Shown here piece by piece: positions 17,139 to 18,824 of a stretch of 18,824 nt of DNA (its first letter is position 1; each line of letters starts with the position of its first letter). A program made the translations under genes and the position numbers. The stretch spans positions 1 through 18,824 of the forward strand of contig CAYUIJ010000044.1 of assembly GCA_964444735.1 (NCBI GenBank). The letters are read 5' to 3'. The DNA is from Phocaeicola_A sp964444735 (GTDB taxonomy: Bacteria; Bacteroidota; Bacteroidia; Bacteroidales; Bacteroidaceae). Under the pieces are notes generated by a model. That model worked only from the letters and a program-made list of their open reading frames with translations, made no database searches and was not told the origin of the DNA.

Positions 17139-17351
17139 GACCGTATAGGCCGGGGCAAAGTGGGTTCACCCGACACCTACATTTCCGAGACGCAAGCGCA
17201 TAAGATTGGGCAGGCATTGCGGAAGATAGGGCATGAATTATCCGTCATCTCACTGTGATGCTTTGTTGACATTCGCTCCTGCGCATCAGTCAAATATAAG
17301 CAGAAATACGTGGGCGAGTTCTGCTTCCGCCTCAACACAGAGACAACGTGA
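17139..17351 (+). pseudogene. Decayed coding fragment, family not recognised
   Basis: One frame reads from DRIGRGKVGSPD through TYISETQAHKIGQALRKIGH, meets a stop at 17256-17258, and continues in the same frame as ASVKYKQKYVGEFCFRLN to a stop at 17349. Both parts have protein-like composition and higher GC than the flanks. The tail recalls either the C-terminus of a transposase or of a mobile-element replication protein, but I cannot name the family. It is most simply debris of a mobile element. Confidence 0.4.
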
Positions 17352-17572
17352 AAGCGTTTAGAACACTTGTCAATCTTGCGGTATATTTTTCACATAGTAT
17401 ACAAGTCGTTTCTTTTTAACATTGTTATAATTAGTACTGTAAATTTAATACTTTTATCGCTATATCCTTATCTCTCAATAGATTATATTTATGCTTATTT
17501 CGGACTCACGTCAAATAAGGATTGAATGCGGCATTTGAAATATTATGCGTATCTTTGTGAGGTGAACTATAA

Positions 17573-17585
17573 CTCTTGTCAAGAG
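17573..17585. repeat. Short inverted repeat next to the integrase 3' end
   Basis: CTCTTG and CAAGAG flank a single T. It lies 42 nt beyond the integrase stop and could be a recombinase arm/core site or a weak hairpin; no second copy was noticed in the window. Confidence 0.35.
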
Positions 17586-17626
17586 ATTCAGATTTTCGCA
17601 AAATACATTTCATCACAGAATCCCGG

Positions 17627-18824
17627 TTACAAGTCTTTCAGGATAAGGCTGTTCGCCCTGTCTACCACGCTTGTATCGAGCGATGCGAGATAGATGCGCG
17701 TGGTCTCTTCCGAATCGTGCCCCATGCCCTCACTGATGACTGAAAGGGGAATATTCTTACTCTTGGCGGCACTCGCCCAGCAATGGCGGGCAACGTGCAT
17801 GGTCAGCGGTATGTTCAGTCCTACCAGATCGGCTACTTCCTTCAATGACACATTGATGCGGCAGATGGCATTCCGGTATTGTGTCCGTTCATCGGAACAC
17901 GGATTGGTGATTATCGGCAGGAGGTAACGGGTGGCCGTATTCACCCCGTACTTGGCGATGATGTCTTCCATGCACTTCTCCCACTTGACGGTGAGCTGCT
18001 GCCCCGTCTTTTTTCTCCGGTACGTGATGGATCCATTCTTCAAGTCCGGCTTTTTCAGGTAAGCCATATCGATGAATGACATGCCACGGGTATAAAAGGA
18101 GAAGAGAAACATATCCCTTGCATAGTCCAGATGTGGCTTCAGGGTTAGGTCAAGTTCCTTGATATGCTTAATGGCTTTCAACGGGATGGCGCGTTTTATT
18201 GTTTTTCCGATACCCGTGTAAACGTGTTTGAAAGGGTGCTTTTGTTCCGTCAGTTCCTTTTCCACGGCACGGTTGTAAACGGCACGGAGTATGCGCATAT
18301 AAAAGGAAATCGTGTTGGGGCAGATGTCCTTGCTTTTGAGCCAGGCTTCATAAAGCATCATGGTATCGCTGTCTATTTCACACAAGAGTATGTCTTGCCC
18401 ATCGCGGAATTTCATAAAACTGGCCAATGCCGCTGTGTAGGTTTCCGATGTGCGGATTTTGCCAAGCTGTTTCAACTGCCCGATAATGCCTTGCATGAAA
18501 TTGAACAGCGATTGTTTTCCCGCTTGTTTGTTGAACTTCCCAACGATGTTGTCAGCAGAATAGCCGCCTTGTCGGTCGCATTGTGCTACTATGGCATTCA
18601 AGCGTCTGGTGTCCCAGTCGATATGCTCCGCTACTTTACGAAGGTAGCGTTTCCTGTTCTCGCCTATTTCAGGCATGATTCTCACTGACGAGGTGTCCTT
18701 GTTCCATTCCGTATCAAACAGACGGTATTCCGTCTTGATTTGACGGACTATGCGCTCATGGATTACCTGATAGTATATGTTGCCCTCCCTGCCGCTTGCG
18801 GTGGAAGGACGGTATTTTACTTTG
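17627..18824 (-). CDS. Tyrosine recombinase/integrase, 5' end beyond the window
   Basis: A Bacteroides-type tyrosine recombinase that would integrate or excise a mobile element through a covalent Tyr-DNA intermediate. The frame has an internal GTG at 18683-18685, but it stays open to the right edge and the extra 46 codons read as family N-terminus (KVKYRPSTASGREGNIYYQV, then RQIKTEYRLFDTEW), so the true start is right of 18824, probably by only a few residues. Counting from the GTG, the catalytic set is Arg200 (YTRGMSFIDMAYL), Lys226 region (RRKKTGQ), His297 and Arg300 (HVARH), His323 (MGHDS) and Tyr332 (TRIYLASLD). The SAM-like core-binding domain is about residues 55-145. All catalytic residues are present, so the enzyme may be active. 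It is convergent with the methyltransferase/HNH genes. Confidence 0.92.
   Translation of the reverse strand, partial: KVKYRPSTASGREGNIYYQVIHERIVRQIKTEYRLFDTEWNKDTSSVRIMPEIGENRKRYLRKVAEHIDWDTRRLNAIVAQCDRQGGYSADNIVGKFNKQAGKQSLFNFMQGIIGQLKQLGKIRTSETYTAALASFMKFRDGQDILLCEIDSDTMMLYEAWLKSKDICPNTISFYMRILRAVYNRAVEKELTEQKHPFKHVYTGIGKTIKRAIPLKAIKHIKELDLTLKPHLDYARDMFLFSFYTRGMSFIDMAYLKKPDLKNGSITYRRKKTGQQLTVKWEKCMEDIIAKYGVNTATRYLLPIITNPCSDERTQYRNAICRINVSLKEVADLVGLNIPLTMHVARHCWASAAKSKNIPLSVISEGMGHDSEETTRIYLASLDTSVVDRANSLILKDL

Larger units (their letters stand above)
17022..17626. other. Gene-free region between HNH remnant and integrase
   Basis: 605 bp. The left half contains a decayed coding trace (separate entry, 17139-17351); the right half (about 17390-17530) is AT-rich with nothing recognised. 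Near the integrase end are TATCTTTG (17550-17557, plus-strand match to TAnnTTTG) and the inverted repeat CTCTTG-T-CAAGAG (17573-17585). An attachment site may lie here because the region borders the integrase, but none can be demonstrated. Confidence 0.5.

Noticed and set aside
17160..17178. GGGTTCACCC resembling a tRNA T-loop
   Set aside because: It is a simple small inverted repeat; no cloverleaf can be built around it.

Overview
The window looks like a chromosomal segment of a member of the Bacteroidales (Bacteroides/Phocaeicola type). The signs are promoters matching the Bacteroidetes -7 consensus TAnnTTTG, few Shine-Dalgarno sequences, the gene order parA-parB-DUF5683-mltD-rsh back to back with surE-lpxB, a two-domain glutamine-dependent NAD synthetase, and a Bacteroides-type tyrosine recombinase. 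The genus call is inference.

Layout, left to right. Bases 1-558 are the 3' part of a DDE insertion-sequence transposase that enters from outside the window and is frameshifted near its end. Next is nadE on the minus strand (780-2708) with a clear promoter. A GC-rich stretch of about 450 bp (2840-3290) without a convincing gene follows. A secreted phospholipase D/cardiolipin synthase-like gene lies at 3383-4627 on the minus strand. From 10862 down to 4900 runs a compact minus-strand operon: parA and parB (chromosome partitioning), a DUF5683 membrane protein, a MltD-like lytic transglycosylase with LysM, and a RelA/SpoT homologue with intact hydrolase and synthetase residues. Divergently on the plus strand, surE, lpxB and a nitrilase-superfamily (omega-amidase-like) gene form an operon (11028-13746), with only 1 nt between lpxB and the nitrilase.

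The right third (about 13.75-18.8 kb) looks like an accessory insertion. It carries an 834-residue protein that fuses a complete C5-cytosine methyltransferase to a complete N6-adenine methyltransferase with its own target-recognition region. Overlapping its stop codon by ATGA is a short HNH-nuclease reading frame that a one-base frameshift separates from its start. About 600 bp of decayed sequence follows. A convergent tyrosine recombinase then runs off the right edge; its frame stays open well upstream of the first start codon visible in the window.

The likely reading is a type IIS-like restriction-modification module in which one polypeptide protects both strands of an asymmetric site and the nuclease partner appears truncated or broken. 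It sits beside an integrase between housekeeping genes and the rest of the chromosome. This fused methyltransferase plus damaged HNH partner is the most interesting content. The remainder is mostly ordinary core genome with mobile-element debris.
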